The notes beneath the pieces are model-generated. The model ran no database searches and was not told the DNA's origin. It saw nothing but the letters and a program-made list of their open reading frames with translations. Shown piece by piece: positions 9,860-19,602 of a DNA stretch of 64,000 nucleotides. A program made the translations under genes and the position numbers. Source of the DNA: Paenibacillus sp. FSL M7-0420 (GTDB lineage Bacteria; Bacillota; Bacilli; Paenibacillales; Paenibacillaceae); NCBI RefSeq assembly GCF_038002345.1, contig NZ_JBBOCJ010000001.1, positions 6,572,001-6,636,000 of the forward strand. Direction: 5' to 3'. How positions within the stretch are numbered: position 1 is the first letter of the stretch; each line of letters starts with the position of its first letter.

Positions 9860-10420
9860 ATGAAGTTTATCAAAACCAATCTGGAGGATGTTCTTGTCGT
9901 TGAACCGGCAGTCTTCGGGGACCACCGTGGCTGGTTCATGGAGACCTACAGCGAGGCCAAATTCCATGAACACAATCTCCGTTACCAGTTCGTTCAGGAT
10001 AATCAATCCTATTCCGCTGTAAAAGGTACTTTGCGCGGACTTCACTTCCAGCTAAACCCGAAGGCACAGACCAAGCTTGTACGCTGCACACGCGGATCGA
10101 TCTTTGATGTAGCTGTAGATATCCGTCAAGGCAGTCCTTCTTACGGCAAGTGGTTCGGCGTTGAGCTAAATGCTGAGAACAAGAAGCAGCTTCTCATCCC
10201 CAAAGGGTTCGCCCACGGCTTCATGACACTAACGGAGGATGTCGAGGTGCAGTACAAGTGCGATGAGCTGTACGCGCCTGAATGTGACGGCGGAATTCTG
10301 TGGAATGACCCTGAAATTGCCATTGAATGGCCGATCGATGTGATTCCTGTGCTGTCTGCCAAGGATGAACAAGCACCGCTGTTGAAGGATGTAAAGCATA
10401 ATTTTGTTTATGAGGCTTAA
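9860..10420 (+). CDS. rfbC: dTDP-4-dehydrorhamnose 3,5-epimerase
   Basis: The protein (186 residues from the ATG at 9860) carries the RmlC features FGDHRGWFMETY near residue 19, VQDNQSYS, GTLRGLHFQ with the catalytic histidine, and GFAHGFMTL. It epimerises dTDP-4-keto-6-deoxyglucose at C3 and C5 in dTDP-rhamnose synthesis. A GTG at 9851 is also in frame, but AAAGAGTGG overlaps it and sits 5 bases before the ATG at 9860, where family members normally begin. It follows rfbA closely and ends at a terminator. Confidence 0.93.
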   Translation: MKFIKTNLEDVLVVEPAVFGDHRGWFMETYSEAKFHEHNLRYQFVQDNQSYSAVKGTLRGLHFQLNPKAQTKLVRCTRGSIFDVAVDIRQGSPSYGKWFGVELNAENKKQLLIPKGFAHGFMTLTEDVEVQYKCDELYAPECDGGILWNDPEIAIEWPIDVIPVLSAKDEQAPLLKDVKHNFVYEA

Positions 10421-10485
10421 GTAATTACATTCTTAGTAAATGCATTCGGATTAAAGCGATCTTTTCATTGTAATATCACAAAAAC

Positions 10486-10524
10486 AACGTCCCGGCTCAT
10501 CGGTAGCCCGGGACGTTATTTTAT
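10486..10524. terminator. Bidirectional intrinsic terminator after rfbC
   Basis: A long stem, AACGTCCCGGCT with AGCCCGGGACGTT (one bulged C), is followed by ATTTTATTT on the plus strand and preceded by ACAAAAAC. It lies between convergent rfbC and the stalk-like protein gene. Confidence 0.85.
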
Positions 10525-12486
10525 TTACCCCACCCAACCAAACGACCCCAGCACCCGCTCCAGCACCGCCTGCTGGCTCGCCGTGGCGTTGGCATCATTC
10601 AGTGTGACAGTAAGCGTATAGACCACATCGTTGCGGCTGAACACAATGATCTTCGTGCCCACCGGGATGCTGTTCTTGGTTTGCTCTACCGTGAGCATCG
10701 TAGCTGGTACACCGGCGAAGGTGGTTTCTGTGACGCTTTTCACCTGCGGGCCCTTAGGGTCTTGCTTGGTGTTCTGGTAATAGCTCTGGAGCTGGCTGAC
10801 AGCATATTCTGGCGTAACCTCGGGACTGGCATAGAGCTGGAACCGGCCGCCGGTGAAGCGGTATTCCACGCTCTGACTCTCAAACAAATCCTGGACCGAA
10901 CTCCACAGCCGCGGAATCTCGAGCTTGTAGCCGTAGGTCTTGGAGATCTTGGTGACCGACTTCTGGCTGAGCTGGGTATAATCCTCGGACGCCAGGCGTC
11001 CGAAGTTACTCTTCGTCTGGGCAAAATCAATATCGATCGAGTTCAGCACCTCTGTGAAGTGCGCCTGATCCCCACTCTGCCCGGGCCCGGAAGCCGCTAC
11101 ATATTCAAAATAATAACGGTACCCGTTCTTCAGCAGCAGAACTTGATATTCCGTACTCCACCCGCTGCCCGCGTTAAGCCCGATCTCATTAATCAGCGCC
11201 GGTTCACCTGAGACCTTGCCCGCTACGCTGTCCTTCAAGGTGTAGGCCTCGGTCACATAAGTGTCACGTAGCTGAGACCGCAGTTCCTCGTTCCAACTTG
11301 CCAGCGTGGAGCCTGCCGGGGCCGAGCTTACTTTTACACGCAGATAACTCCCCTGTTTGCCCGTATAATAGAGCTGCTGGTCATCCGCACTCCAGTCAGC
11401 AGGGACCTTAAGCGCAATCCCGTAGTCATCGTTGTACCCTTCGCGCAGCCCGTTGCGGATCGTGGAGAGGTCACGGATACTTCGGTCGGAAGCGTCAAAG
11501 GAAGGCTGGAACGAATTCAGCAACGCCGCATATTTGCCCAGGTCCTTATAATTGGCAGCATTGTCATCTGTCAGATAGATCTCATACAGCCTGCCTCCAG
11601 CATAATATTGCCTGCCCTCCCAAAGCGCGCCGCTCGAATCCTTGCTCACAGTCCGGGCATAAGGAACCTTGGCCTTAGATACAGCCTCCCGGTCCAGCAC
11701 AATCTCCCCGCCGTCCTCCGAGGAGCGGACCAGATTCTCCAGCAGCCCTTCGGGATCAAGCGGAACGGCCAGCGGCGAAGCGTGCACCTCCAGATAGTAC
11801 CCGTTCTCTGCACTCGTAAAAGTCGCTACGCTCTCATTCCCTCCGCTGTCGCCTACCACCAGCCCTGGCGGATAGTTCATACTCCACTCCAGATAACTGT
11901 TGCCGATCCGGGTTTTGCCGGCGTCGCTGTCAATTCCGCTCTGTGCTTCAACGTCTACTACTACTACTGGAGGAGATAACGTAACCAGTACCCCTCCGCC
12001 CTCCGCCGGAGTCATCCGCGCACCCAGCACCCCAGCCACGAACCTCAGCGGCACCATCAGCACACCGGATACCATACTCGGGGGCGCTGCGAGCTTGATT
12101 TTGACACCATCCTTCCAGGCAGTCGTACTGCCTATCGTCATCGCACCGGTATGAGGCCCGTACATTACCTTGACTACATCGTCGCCTGTGAGGGAGACGG
12201 TGCTGCCGAAGGCTTTTTTGAAAATTCCCAGCGGGACCAGCAGCGTTCCATTCTCAGAAAAAGGCTTCGGAATGGTGACCGGCTTCCCGTTAACTGTTGC
12301 AGCTGTACTGCCCGCTCGAATACTAAACTGTAGCAATGCCCCCTCTGCCGCCCGGGCCCTTCCCACGGGAAATAGGCTGAGCAGCAACAATAGGACTACA
12401 ATAATAGACACTCCGCGCCGTATATGCCCCGTTCTGCTGCCCGGCCCGGCTGTATCTGCCGTTACCTCACTCTGTCGTCTGATCAT
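10525..12486 (-). CDS. Exported protein with copper-amine-oxidase N-terminal-like (stalk) domain
   Basis: I place the start at the ATG at 12486: GGAGGGG lies 6-8 bases upstream, while the longer frame from 12543 has no such site. This gives 653 residues. A basic N-terminus and a strong hydrophobic segment (VSIIVVLLLLLSLFPVG) form a signal peptide or anchor ending near AARA. Residues ~45-150 have the two-part VNGKPV...LLVPLGIF / VLMVPLRFVAGVLGA pattern of the copper-amine-oxidase-like N-terminal domain (PF07833), common in Paenibacillus surface proteins. The rest shows three similar modules beginning near GNSYLEWSMNYPPG, DDYGIALKVPADW and KTYGYKLEIPRLW, which look like repeated stress-response-lipoprotein-type folds. 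The start overlaps the protease gene end by 20 bp, so translation is coupled. Role unknown; probably a surface or wall-associated partner of the protease. Confidence 0.75.
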   Translation of the reverse strand: MIRRQSEVTADTAGPGSRTGHIRRGVSIIVVLLLLLSLFPVGRARAAEGALLQFSIRAGSTAATVNGKPVTIPKPFSENGTLLVPLGIFKKAFGSTVSLTGDDVVKVMYGPHTGAMTIGSTTAWKDGVKIKLAAPPSMVSGVLMVPLRFVAGVLGARMTPAEGGGVLVTLSPPVVVVDVEAQSGIDSDAGKTRIGNSYLEWSMNYPPGLVVGDSGGNESVATFTSAENGYYLEVHASPLAVPLDPEGLLENLVRSSEDGGEIVLDREAVSKAKVPYARTVSKDSSGALWEGRQYYAGGRLYEIYLTDDNAANYKDLGKYAALLNSFQPSFDASDRSIRDLSTIRNGLREGYNDDYGIALKVPADWSADDQQLYYTGKQGSYLRVKVSSAPAGSTLASWNEELRSQLRDTYVTEAYTLKDSVAGKVSGEPALINEIGLNAGSGWSTEYQVLLLKNGYRYYFEYVAASGPGQSGDQAHFTEVLNSIDIDFAQTKSNFGRLASEDYTQLSQKSVTKISKTYGYKLEIPRLWSSVQDLFESQSVEYRFTGGRFQLYASPEVTPEYAVSQLQSYYQNTKQDPKGPQVKSVTETTFAGVPATMLTVEQTKNSIPVGTKIIVFSRNDVVYTLTVTLNDANATASQQAVLERVLGSFGWVG

Positions 12487-13654
12487 CCGTATCCCCCTCC
12501 GCCTTAGCAGCATTAACCAGAGGGTCGCCTTGTCCAAGAACAAGGCTTCTGGCTACGATATCGCCGTCACTCTGCATCAGAAGCTTGACCACTGCCCCCG
12601 GCTTGTACTGTCTGAATAATTCATTAACGTCAACAAGTGAAGTCACCCGGTGTCCGTCTATGGCATATAGTGCATCTCCCGCCGTAATTCCTGCCTTGCG
12701 CGCTTCTGCCGTAAGCACCTTCGTCACTGTTAACGGCTCCTGCCCAGGCAGTCCGACAATTACGGGCCAGCTCTCCTCAAGCTCAATTCCGAGGCTCGGA
12801 CGCCGGACCTCTCCATATTGGAGCAGCTGATTCATGATGTACTTCACCGTATCTGCGGGAATCGAGAAGCCCATATTCTCCACACCCACGGCTGCGAACT
12901 TCATGCTGTTGACCCCGAGTACCTCCCCCTTCATATTGACCAGCGGTCCTCCGCTGTTGCCGGGATTGATGGCCGTATCGCTCTGGATCAGCCGGTACGC
13001 CGCATCCACCGAACGGTTAAGACCGCTGATCACACCTACAGTAGCCGAATTTCTCAGGGAAAAGGAGATCGGCGTCCCGATTGCGATAACCTTCTCCCCT
13101 ACCTGAAGCTTGGCGGCGCTGCCTGCGAAGGTTGCGGGTTTTAAGGCTTTGGCTTTGATTTTGACCAATGCAAGATCACTGAATTCGTCCGAGTATGTAT
13201 CTGTGATGTTATAGCTCGTCCCGTCTGAGGTGACCACTACCGCCTTCTCCAGCCCGGCCATCACATGGGCATTGGTAATGATCCATCCGTCTGCTCTGAC
13301 GATAATTCCGGAGCCGTGGGTCAGATTGTAACGGTCATCCGGTCCGCCGGTTTCTCCGCCCGCTTTGCCTATAATGCCGACTACAGACGGCGAGACTGTA
13401 CTTATGATTTGCGGAACCGGGTCTGCTGCTGCAGGCTGGCTCCATTGCCCCTTGCTCTCCTTTTGCACCTTACCTGCTTGTCCGGCCTTCATTACGTTCA
13501 CAGCCGTGCCTCTCTCAGCCGCTAATGCTCCTGTCCCGCCGTAGCCCGCCCCATGAACCACACCGGCTGGACCTATGAATCCCGACAATAATAACAACAG
13601 AATACCCGGCAGTACCACACTACCTCGGGCAATCCCGCTCCTCCCCATTCCCAT
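12467..13654 (-). CDS. HtrA/DegP-like trypsin-type serine protease with PDZ domain
   Basis: The 395-residue protein has an N-terminal hydrophobic export segment (residues ~11-36), then a trypsin-like S1C domain with the triad His130 (WIITNAHVMAG), Asp160 (EFSDLALVKIK) and Ser234 (INPGNSGGPL). A PDZ domain follows at ~290-375 (AGITAGDALYAIDGHRV). Family members degrade or refold damaged proteins at the outer membrane face and are often induced by envelope stress. GGGGAG sits 5 bases before the ATG at 13654. The next gene begins inside its last codons, so the pair is one operon. A specific HtrA/HtrB/HtrC name is not justified. Confidence 0.88.
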   Translation of the reverse strand: MGMGRSGIARGSVVLPGILLLLLSGFIGPAGVVHGAGYGGTGALAAERGTAVNVMKAGQAGKVQKESKGQWSQPAAADPVPQIISTVSPSVVGIIGKAGGETGGPDDRYNLTHGSGIIVRADGWIITNAHVMAGLEKAVVVTSDGTSYNITDTYSDEFSDLALVKIKAKALKPATFAGSAAKLQVGEKVIAIGTPISFSLRNSATVGVISGLNRSVDAAYRLIQSDTAINPGNSGGPLVNMKGEVLGVNSMKFAAVGVENMGFSIPADTVKYIMNQLLQYGEVRRPSLGIELEESWPVIVGLPGQEPLTVTKVLTAEARKAGITAGDALYAIDGHRVTSLVDVNELFRQYKPGAVVKLLMQSDGDIVARSLVLGQGDPLVNAAKAEGDTDDQTTE

Positions 13655-13702
13655 GGCTCTCCCCTTCTTTCCTGCGCGCGAAGCATATGAATTCTTATCT
13701 TC

Positions 13703-13748
13703 AAAAAAAGACGCCTTTAGGATCGCCGCTGGCGGTAAAGGTGTCTTT
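13703..13748 (-). terminator. Intrinsic terminator of the small membrane protein gene
   Basis: Arms 13707-13719 and 13736-13748 (AAAGACGCCTTTA with TAAAGGTGTCTTT) pair over 13 positions with one wobble and hold an inner CGCC/GGCG stem. Reading the minus strand, the stem is followed by seven T. It ends transcription before the protease gene. Confidence 0.85.
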
Positions 13749-13785
13749 AAGATGAGCTTGCCTCTGAGGTTATGTGTGCCTTACT

Positions 13786-13995
13786 CTAGCTGAACCAGTT
13801 CAGAATCATTGCATAATCGGATACCACAAAAACCAGCAGGCTTACCACTGCAAAACCGATGGCAAACTTGTTCTTCTGCGGAGCTCTAAGCAGCCGGACC
13901 ACACCGATAAGTATCAGGATCGTGAATACAATCATAAACGCATCGAAGGTATGAAATTTAGACGGTTCTTGCGCGGCAGCTTCTGCAAGCAGCAT
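13786..13995 (-). CDS. Small two-helix membrane protein (possibly DUF2759-like)
   Basis: The 69-residue protein has two hydrophobic helices (FMIVFTILILIGVVRLL and AIGFAVVSLLVFVVSDYAM) joined by a short basic loop (RAPQKNKF). GGGAGGG precedes the ATG by 6 bases, and a strong terminator follows, so it is a genuine gene. The pattern resembles the small Bacillus YqgW/DUF2759 proteins, but I am not certain. No function is known. Confidence 0.7.
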   Translation of the reverse strand: MLLAEAAAQEPSKFHTFDAFMIVFTILILIGVVRLLRAPQKNKFAIGFAVVSLLVFVVSDYAMILNWFS

Positions 13996-14339
13996 GGCAA
14001 TCCCTCCCTGAGAGTGTTGTCAAGCAAGTTTCTCTAATCCATATCACCTTCTATGTTATCGTTACCATTTCCGTCACGCAATAGAAATATTTTAAAAATG
14101 GCGTATTTGTCACAAAAAAGTTTCCTCATGGCTAAATCGCGCCTCGGATTGGCGATATTCATCATTGACCGCTGTTTTTTTCAATTTTCAATGAGCCAAT
14201 CCACCTCAATCCAGCCTACAGCTGCTGCTATTCAATCAACGCAAAAGCTTCTCATTAAATCTTACGGTGGACATGCTATAGATATGCCTGTTTGGACTTG
14301 GTGGATTGGGTGGACTAGGTGGACCTCTATACCACGAAA
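13996..14339. other. Intergenic region, no gene seen
   Basis: This AT-rich stretch holds the upstream region of the small membrane protein gene on the minus strand and the downstream side of gmd. A TCATTGA/TCAATGA inverted repeat brackets a T-rich tract near 14160-14195. No convincing reading frame or clear gmd terminator is seen. Confidence 0.6.
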
Positions 14340-15371
<1,032 letters not shown>

Positions 15372-15469
15372 CTATTAACAAAGCCTGCAGAATATGTCTA
15401 AGCCAGCCCTCCGCAGAAATCCATCTCGAGAATCGGTATACATTATTTAGAAAGAGCGGTGACCCCTGC

Positions 15470-15709
15470 TTGAAATACATTGAATTCGGAATCGGAAACA
15501 CATGGTGGGTGCGAACAGAGATTGAACAGCCCGATGGCACAGAGGTCGAAGCACAGGGGATCGTCCGGCCGATTATCTTCCGTTCCTTATATCTCAGAGT
15601 CTGGATCGGAAGAACAGTCTGGATTGCGGACTCACAGGAAGGGTTCAAACGGGGATCTAAGACTGCCCGCCGGTTTAAAATTATCTTGGGCATCCGCAGT
15701 GAGTTGTAG
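15470..15709 (+). CDS. Small DUF3977-family protein
   Basis: Starting at TTG 15470, the 79-residue product begins KYIEFGIGNTWWVRTEIE and continues GIVRPIIFRSLYLRVWIG and DSQEGFKR, which matches my memory of the DUF3977 family of short Bacillales proteins. The reading is strengthened because the family normally begins exactly here. The ribosome site is weak (GCGGTGA). The protein looks soluble and beta-rich, with no signal peptide. Function is unknown. It is a single gene between gmd and uvrA. Confidence 0.7.
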   Translation: MKYIEFGIGNTWWVRTEIEQPDGTEVEAQGIVRPIIFRSLYLRVWIGRTVWIADSQEGFKRGSKTARRFKIILGIRSEL

Positions 15710-15980
15710 CGGGAGAGCAGATCATGTAAAATCCAGACCGGATAACATTACTGTTGATTACTTAAAGAATGCATTCAGTTTGTAGCGAACCCTCAGAGAT
15801 AAGTGTATTCTGTGCAACTAAAAACAATAAAACGGAAGGCTTTCCTCTTCTAATTGTAGTTTGTACAACTACATTTGCCCGAATGGGTGAAAATTCAGGT
15901 ATTGAGGCATTTTAATTGCACGAAATACAGCTAAACAGAGATTCGGCGGCACATCCGGCGATTTAGTTGTACAGATTACA
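15710..15980. repeat. MITE-like palindromic intergenic element
   Basis: From 15807 to 15977 the sequence is bounded by imperfect inverted repeats: ATTCTGTGCAACTAAA (15807-15822) and TTTAGTTGTACAGATT (15962-15977), 14 of 16 positions complementary. Inside lies a perfect 7-bp stem hairpin, TGTAGTT-TGTAC-AACTACA (15855-15873). No coding frame is convincing. It looks like a short non-autonomous repeat; copy number elsewhere is unknown. Confidence 0.55.
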
Positions 15981-16060
15981 ATTAAGCCTACCTTTGCACT
16001 TAATCGGCGCGCTCGTCCTGGCTCTCATTACGTATGAAACGTGTGAAACCTGCCGCCATA

Positions 16061-16104
16061 TTAAAATCCCCCATGCTCTCCTGTAAGAAGAGTCATGGGG
16101 GATT
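16061..16104 (-). terminator. Intrinsic terminator of uvrA
   Basis: An 11-bp perfect stem (AATCCCCCATG with CATGGGGGATT), extended inside by CTCT/AGAG, is followed on the minus strand by TTTTAAT. It sits 13 bases after the uvrA stop. Confidence 0.9.
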
Positions 16105-16116
16105 GGGGTTCTACAG

Positions 16117-18993
16117 TTACACCGTCTCTGAAGTCTGCAGCTCCATAGCCTGTGTGCGTTCCGTATCACGGATCAGGACAGGCTTCAGGTAGCGGCCAGT
16201 GTAGGATTCTTCAACAGTAATCAGCTTCTCTGGTGTTCCGGTGGCCAGGACCGTACCGCCGCCGCTGCCGCCTTCCGGCCCCATATCGATGATGTAGTCG
16301 GCCGTCTTGATGACATCGAGATTATGCTCGATGACCAGTACCGATTCGCCGGAATCGACCAGACGGTGCAGCACCTCCAGCAGACGGCCGATGTCGTCGA
16401 CATGCAGGCCGGTTGTCGGCTCATCCAGGATATAGAGGGTCTTGCCGGTACTGCGGCGGTACAGCTCGGAAGCCAGCTTCACACGCTGGGCTTCGCCGCC
16501 GGACAGGGTGGTTCCCGGTTGGCCAATGTTGATATAGCCCAGACCTACATCCAGCAAGGTCTGCATTTTGCGGTGAATCTTGGGAATATTCTTGAAGAAC
16601 TCCGTGGCATCCTCCACCGTCATCTCCAGCACATCCGAGATATTCTTGCCTTTATATTTCACTTCCAGCGTCTCGCGGTTATACCGTTTGCCTTTGCAGA
16701 CTTCACAAGGTACGTAGACATCCGGCAGAAAGTGCATCTCAATCTTGATAATGCCGTCTCCACGGCATGCCTCACAGCGGCCGCCCTTCACATTGAAGCT
16801 GAAGCGCCCCTTCTGGAAGCCGCGCACCTTGGCCTCGTTCGTCTTGGAGAACAGGTCGCGGATATCATCGAACACACCTGTATACGTAGCCGGATTGGAA
16901 CGCGGAGTACGTCCAATGGGGGACTGATCAATCTCAATGACCTTGTCCAGATTCTCCAGGCCGCGGATCTCTTTGTGCAAGCCGGGACGGACCTTGACCG
17001 CCTTGTTCAGCTGGCGGGCCAGACTCTTGTAGAGAATCTCGTTAATGAGCGAAGATTTGCCGGAGCCGGATACGCCGGTTACCGCTGTGAAGACACCTAG
17101 TGGAATCTTAACATTCACATTCTTCAGGTTATTCTCTTTCGCTCCGCGAATCTCGATCCAGCGTTCATTGTCGGTTGGCCGCCGCTTGGCCGTCACCGGG
17201 ATGAACTTGCGTCCGCTCAAGTATTCACCGGTCAGGGAACCGGGGTCCTTCATAATTTCCTCCGGTGTTCCTTGGGCAATGACCTGACCGCCGTGTTTGC
17301 CGGCACCCGGTCCAATGTCGATAATATAGTCAGCCGCCATCATGGTATCCTCATCATGCTCAACAACGATGAGCGTATTGCCCAGGTCACGCATATGGGC
17401 CAGCGTGGCAATCAGCCGGTCATTGTCCCGCTGATGCAGGCCGATACTTGGCTCATCCAGAATATAGAGGACGCCCATTAGACTGGAGCCAATCTGGGTA
17501 GCCAGCCTGATGCGCTGGGCTTCCCCGCCGGATAGAGAACCTGCTGCCCGGCTAAGGGTCAGGTAGTTCAGCCCCACATTCACCAGGAAGCCGAGCCGGC
17601 TGCTGATTTCCTTGAGGATCAGATTGGCAATCGCTGTTTCTTTCTCACTAAGCTTGAGGTCTGCGAAGAAGTCCAGGCAATCCCCAATCGAAAGATCCGT
17701 CACATCCGCAACATTCTGCTCATTGATGGTCACCGCCAGAATCTCTTTCTTGAGCCGCTTTCCCTTGCATGAATGGCAAGGTTTGGCGCTCATGAAGCCT
17801 TCTATAAACTCGCGGATACCTTCCGAGGCTGTATCACGGTACCGGCGCTCCAGATTCGGAATAATGCCCTCAAACGCAACCAGGGCGTCTTTGCGCTGGC
17901 CGAAGTCGTTCTCATACCGGAAACGGATCTTCTCGCTGCCCGTTCCGTGCAGCAGCTTGTTCATATGCTCCGGCGACAGGCTGCTTACGGGTACATTCTG
18001 CGGAATCTTGAAATGCTCGCACACGGATTTCAGGAACTGCGGATAGTAGTTCGACGTACTGCCTGTCCAGGCCAGGAAAGCTCCTTCTTCAATGGATTTC
18101 TCTGTATCCGGGATCAGCAGATCGGGATCGACTACCATATTCATTCCCAGTCCGTCACACTCAGGGCAGGCTCCGAATGGGCTGTTGAAGGAGAACATGC
18201 GCGGCGCCAGCTCTTCTATGCTGAATCCGCAGACCGGACAAGCAAAGCTGGCACTGAACAGCAGCTCTTCCTGGCCCATCACATCAACGAGAATCTGACC
18301 ACCCGACAGCTTCAGGGCAGTTTCAAGCGAATCGGTAAGCCGGGTTTCGATATCATCCTTAATCACAATCCGGTCCACGACAACCTCAATGGTATGCTTC
18401 TTATTCTTCTCCAGTACAATATCTTCCGTCACTTCCCGCAGCTCACCATCCACACGTACACGGACGAAGCCTTGCTTCGAGATATCGGTGAACAAGCCTT
18501 TATGCTCACCCTTACGGCCGGAAATGACCGGGGCCAGAATCTGCAGACGGGTCTTCTCCGGGTATTGCATGATCCGGTCCACCATCTGTTCAACGGTCTG
18601 CGAAGTGATCTCTATGCCATGATCCGGACAATGCGGATGGCCAATCCGGGCAAAGAGCAGCCGCAGATAATCATAGATTTCGGTAACCGTCCCTACCGTG
18701 GAACGCGGGTTACGGCTAGTCGTCTTCTGGTCAATCGATATGGCCGGGGAGAGTCCGTCGATGGAATCCACATCCGGCTTCTCCATCTGGCCCAGGAACT
18801 GGCGCGCATAGGCAGACAACGACTCGACATACCGGCGTTGACCCTCGGCGTAGATGGTGTCGAAGGCCAGGGAGGATTTGCCCGAGCCGCTCAGTCCCGT
18901 CAGCACGACGAAGCGGTCACGCGGAATCGTTACGTCGATGTTCTTGAGGTTATGGGCCCTCGCGCCCTTGATTACTATACTTTCATGTGCCAA
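16117..18993 (-). CDS. uvrA: Excinuclease ABC subunit A
   Basis: The 958-residue protein is full length for UvrA. It has two ABC ATPase halves: the first begins [20 protein letters not shown] and the second [15 protein letters not shown], with signature motifs [15 protein letters not shown] and [15 protein letters not shown]. CxxC zinc modules are visible (CPVC...CPEC and CEAC...CEVC). UvrA dimers scan DNA and load UvrB at lesions in nucleotide excision repair. The start is a TTG at 18993, five bases after GGAGAGG. uvrB lies upstream on the same strand, but a 609-bp repeat-rich gap separates them. Confidence 0.97.
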   Translation of the reverse strand: MAHESIVIKGARAHNLKNIDVTIPRDRFVVLTGLSGSGKSSLAFDTIYAEGQRRYVESLSAYARQFLGQMEKPDVDSIDGLSPAISIDQKTTSRNPRSTVGTVTEIYDYLRLLFARIGHPHCPDHGIEITSQTVEQMVDRIMQYPEKTRLQILAPVISGRKGEHKGLFTDISKQGFVRVRVDGELREVTEDIVLEKNKKHTIEVVVDRIVIKDDIETRLTDSLETALKLSGGQILVDVMGQEELLFSASFACPVCGFSIEELAPRMFSFNSPFGACPECDGLGMNMVVDPDLLIPDTEKSIEEGAFLAWTGSTSNYYPQFLKSVCEHFKIPQNVPVSSLSPEHMNKLLHGTGSEKIRFRYENDFGQRKDALVAFEGIIPNLERRYRDTASEGIREFIEGFMSAKPCHSCKGKRLKKEILAVTINEQNVADVTDLSIGDCLDFFADLKLSEKETAIANLILKEISSRLGFLVNVGLNYLTLSRAAGSLSGGEAQRIRLATQIGSSLMGVLYILDEPSIGLHQRDNDRLIATLAHMRDLGNTLIVVEHDEDTMMAADYIIDIGPGAGKHGGQVIAQGTPEEIMKDPGSLTGEYLSGRKFIPVTAKRRPTDNERWIEIRGAKENNLKNVNVKIPLGVFTAVTGVSGSGKSSLINEILYKSLARQLNKAVKVRPGLHKEIRGLENLDKVIEIDQSPIGRTPRSNPATYTGVFDDIRDLFSKTNEAKVRGFQKGRFSFNVKGGRCEACRGDGIIKIEMHFLPDVYVPCEVCKGKRYNRETLEVKYKGKNISDVLEMTVEDATEFFKNIPKIHRKMQTLLDVGLGYINIGQPGTTLSGGEAQRVKLASELYRRSTGKTLYILDEPTTGLHVDDIGRLLEVLHRLVDSGESVLVIEHNLDVIKTADYIIDMGPEGGSGGGTVLATGTPEKLITVEESYTGRYLKPVLIRDTERTQAMELQTSETV

Positions 18994-19063
18994 CGGTACC
19001 TCTCCTTTAAGAGAAAATTAAAATTCAAAACATTTTGGGAAAATATTTTCGATCCCTCCCAAA

Positions 19064-19083
19064 CCCTCCCTTCCAAGGGAGGG
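19064..19083. repeat. GC-rich perfect inverted repeat upstream of uvrA
   Basis: CCCTCCCTT and AAGGGAGGG pair perfectly around two C. No T-run follows on either strand, so a terminator role is doubtful. It may cause pausing or be part of the intergenic repeat region. Confidence 0.5.
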
Positions 19084-19232
19084 CCCCAAGGGTTGCACCC
19101 TCTGGACACCCGCAAGCTCGGCGGAAGGAATTAGGCGGGTGAATGGACGACTACTGGGGCTATGAGCCCGCTAACCCCTACGGGGCCGCTATACTTCAAG
19201 ATCAGGCTACGGCTCGCTGCCGCTTGCCGCAG

Positions 19233-19530
19233 ACGCTGTCCCTTCGGGATACGCGCTAAGGGCTTAACTGCACGCTGTCCTTGCGGGATACGTGCTTAGG
19301 GCTTGAGTGCACGCTGTCCCTGCGGGATACGCGCTAAGAGCTTAACTGCGGGCTGTTCCTGCGGAATGCGCAAAGAGCTTCAACAGCACGCTGTCCCTCC
19401 GGGATACGCGCAAAGGGCTTGACTGCGGGCTGTTCCTGCGGAATGCGCAAAGAGCTTCAACAGCACGCTGTCCCTCCGGGATACGCGCTAAGTGCTCAAC
19501 TGCGGGCTGTCCCTCCGGGATATGCAAGGG
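19233..19530. repeat. Tandem repeat of 38-39 bp, seven units plus a partial
   Basis: Units begin at 19233, 19272, 19311, 19350, 19388, 19427 and 19465, with a partial unit from 19504. The common core is CTGTCCCTNCGGGATACGCG followed by an A/G-rich half and CTTAACTGC. Two sub-types alternate in the second half (ACGCTGTCC... and GGGCTGTTC...), showing that pairs of units were duplicated together. The array lies between uvrB and uvrA. A short frame through it merely repeats 13-residue words and has no ribosome site. Confidence 0.9.
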
Positions 19531-19602
19531 CATGGCCCCTTTATCTTCAAAAGGAACGGCCTGAATAGCGCCGTTCCCTGGATCGTTAACTTCAGCGGCG
19601 GG

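Noticed and set aside
17773..19134. Long plus-strand reading frame (453 codons) opposite uvrA
   Set aside because: It is the mirror of a highly conserved uvrA gene, has no family match and no suitable ribosome site, and reads as low-quality protein.
19342..19533. 63-codon minus-strand frame in the 39-bp repeats
   Set aside because: Only a by-product of a repeat length divisible by three; no ribosome site.
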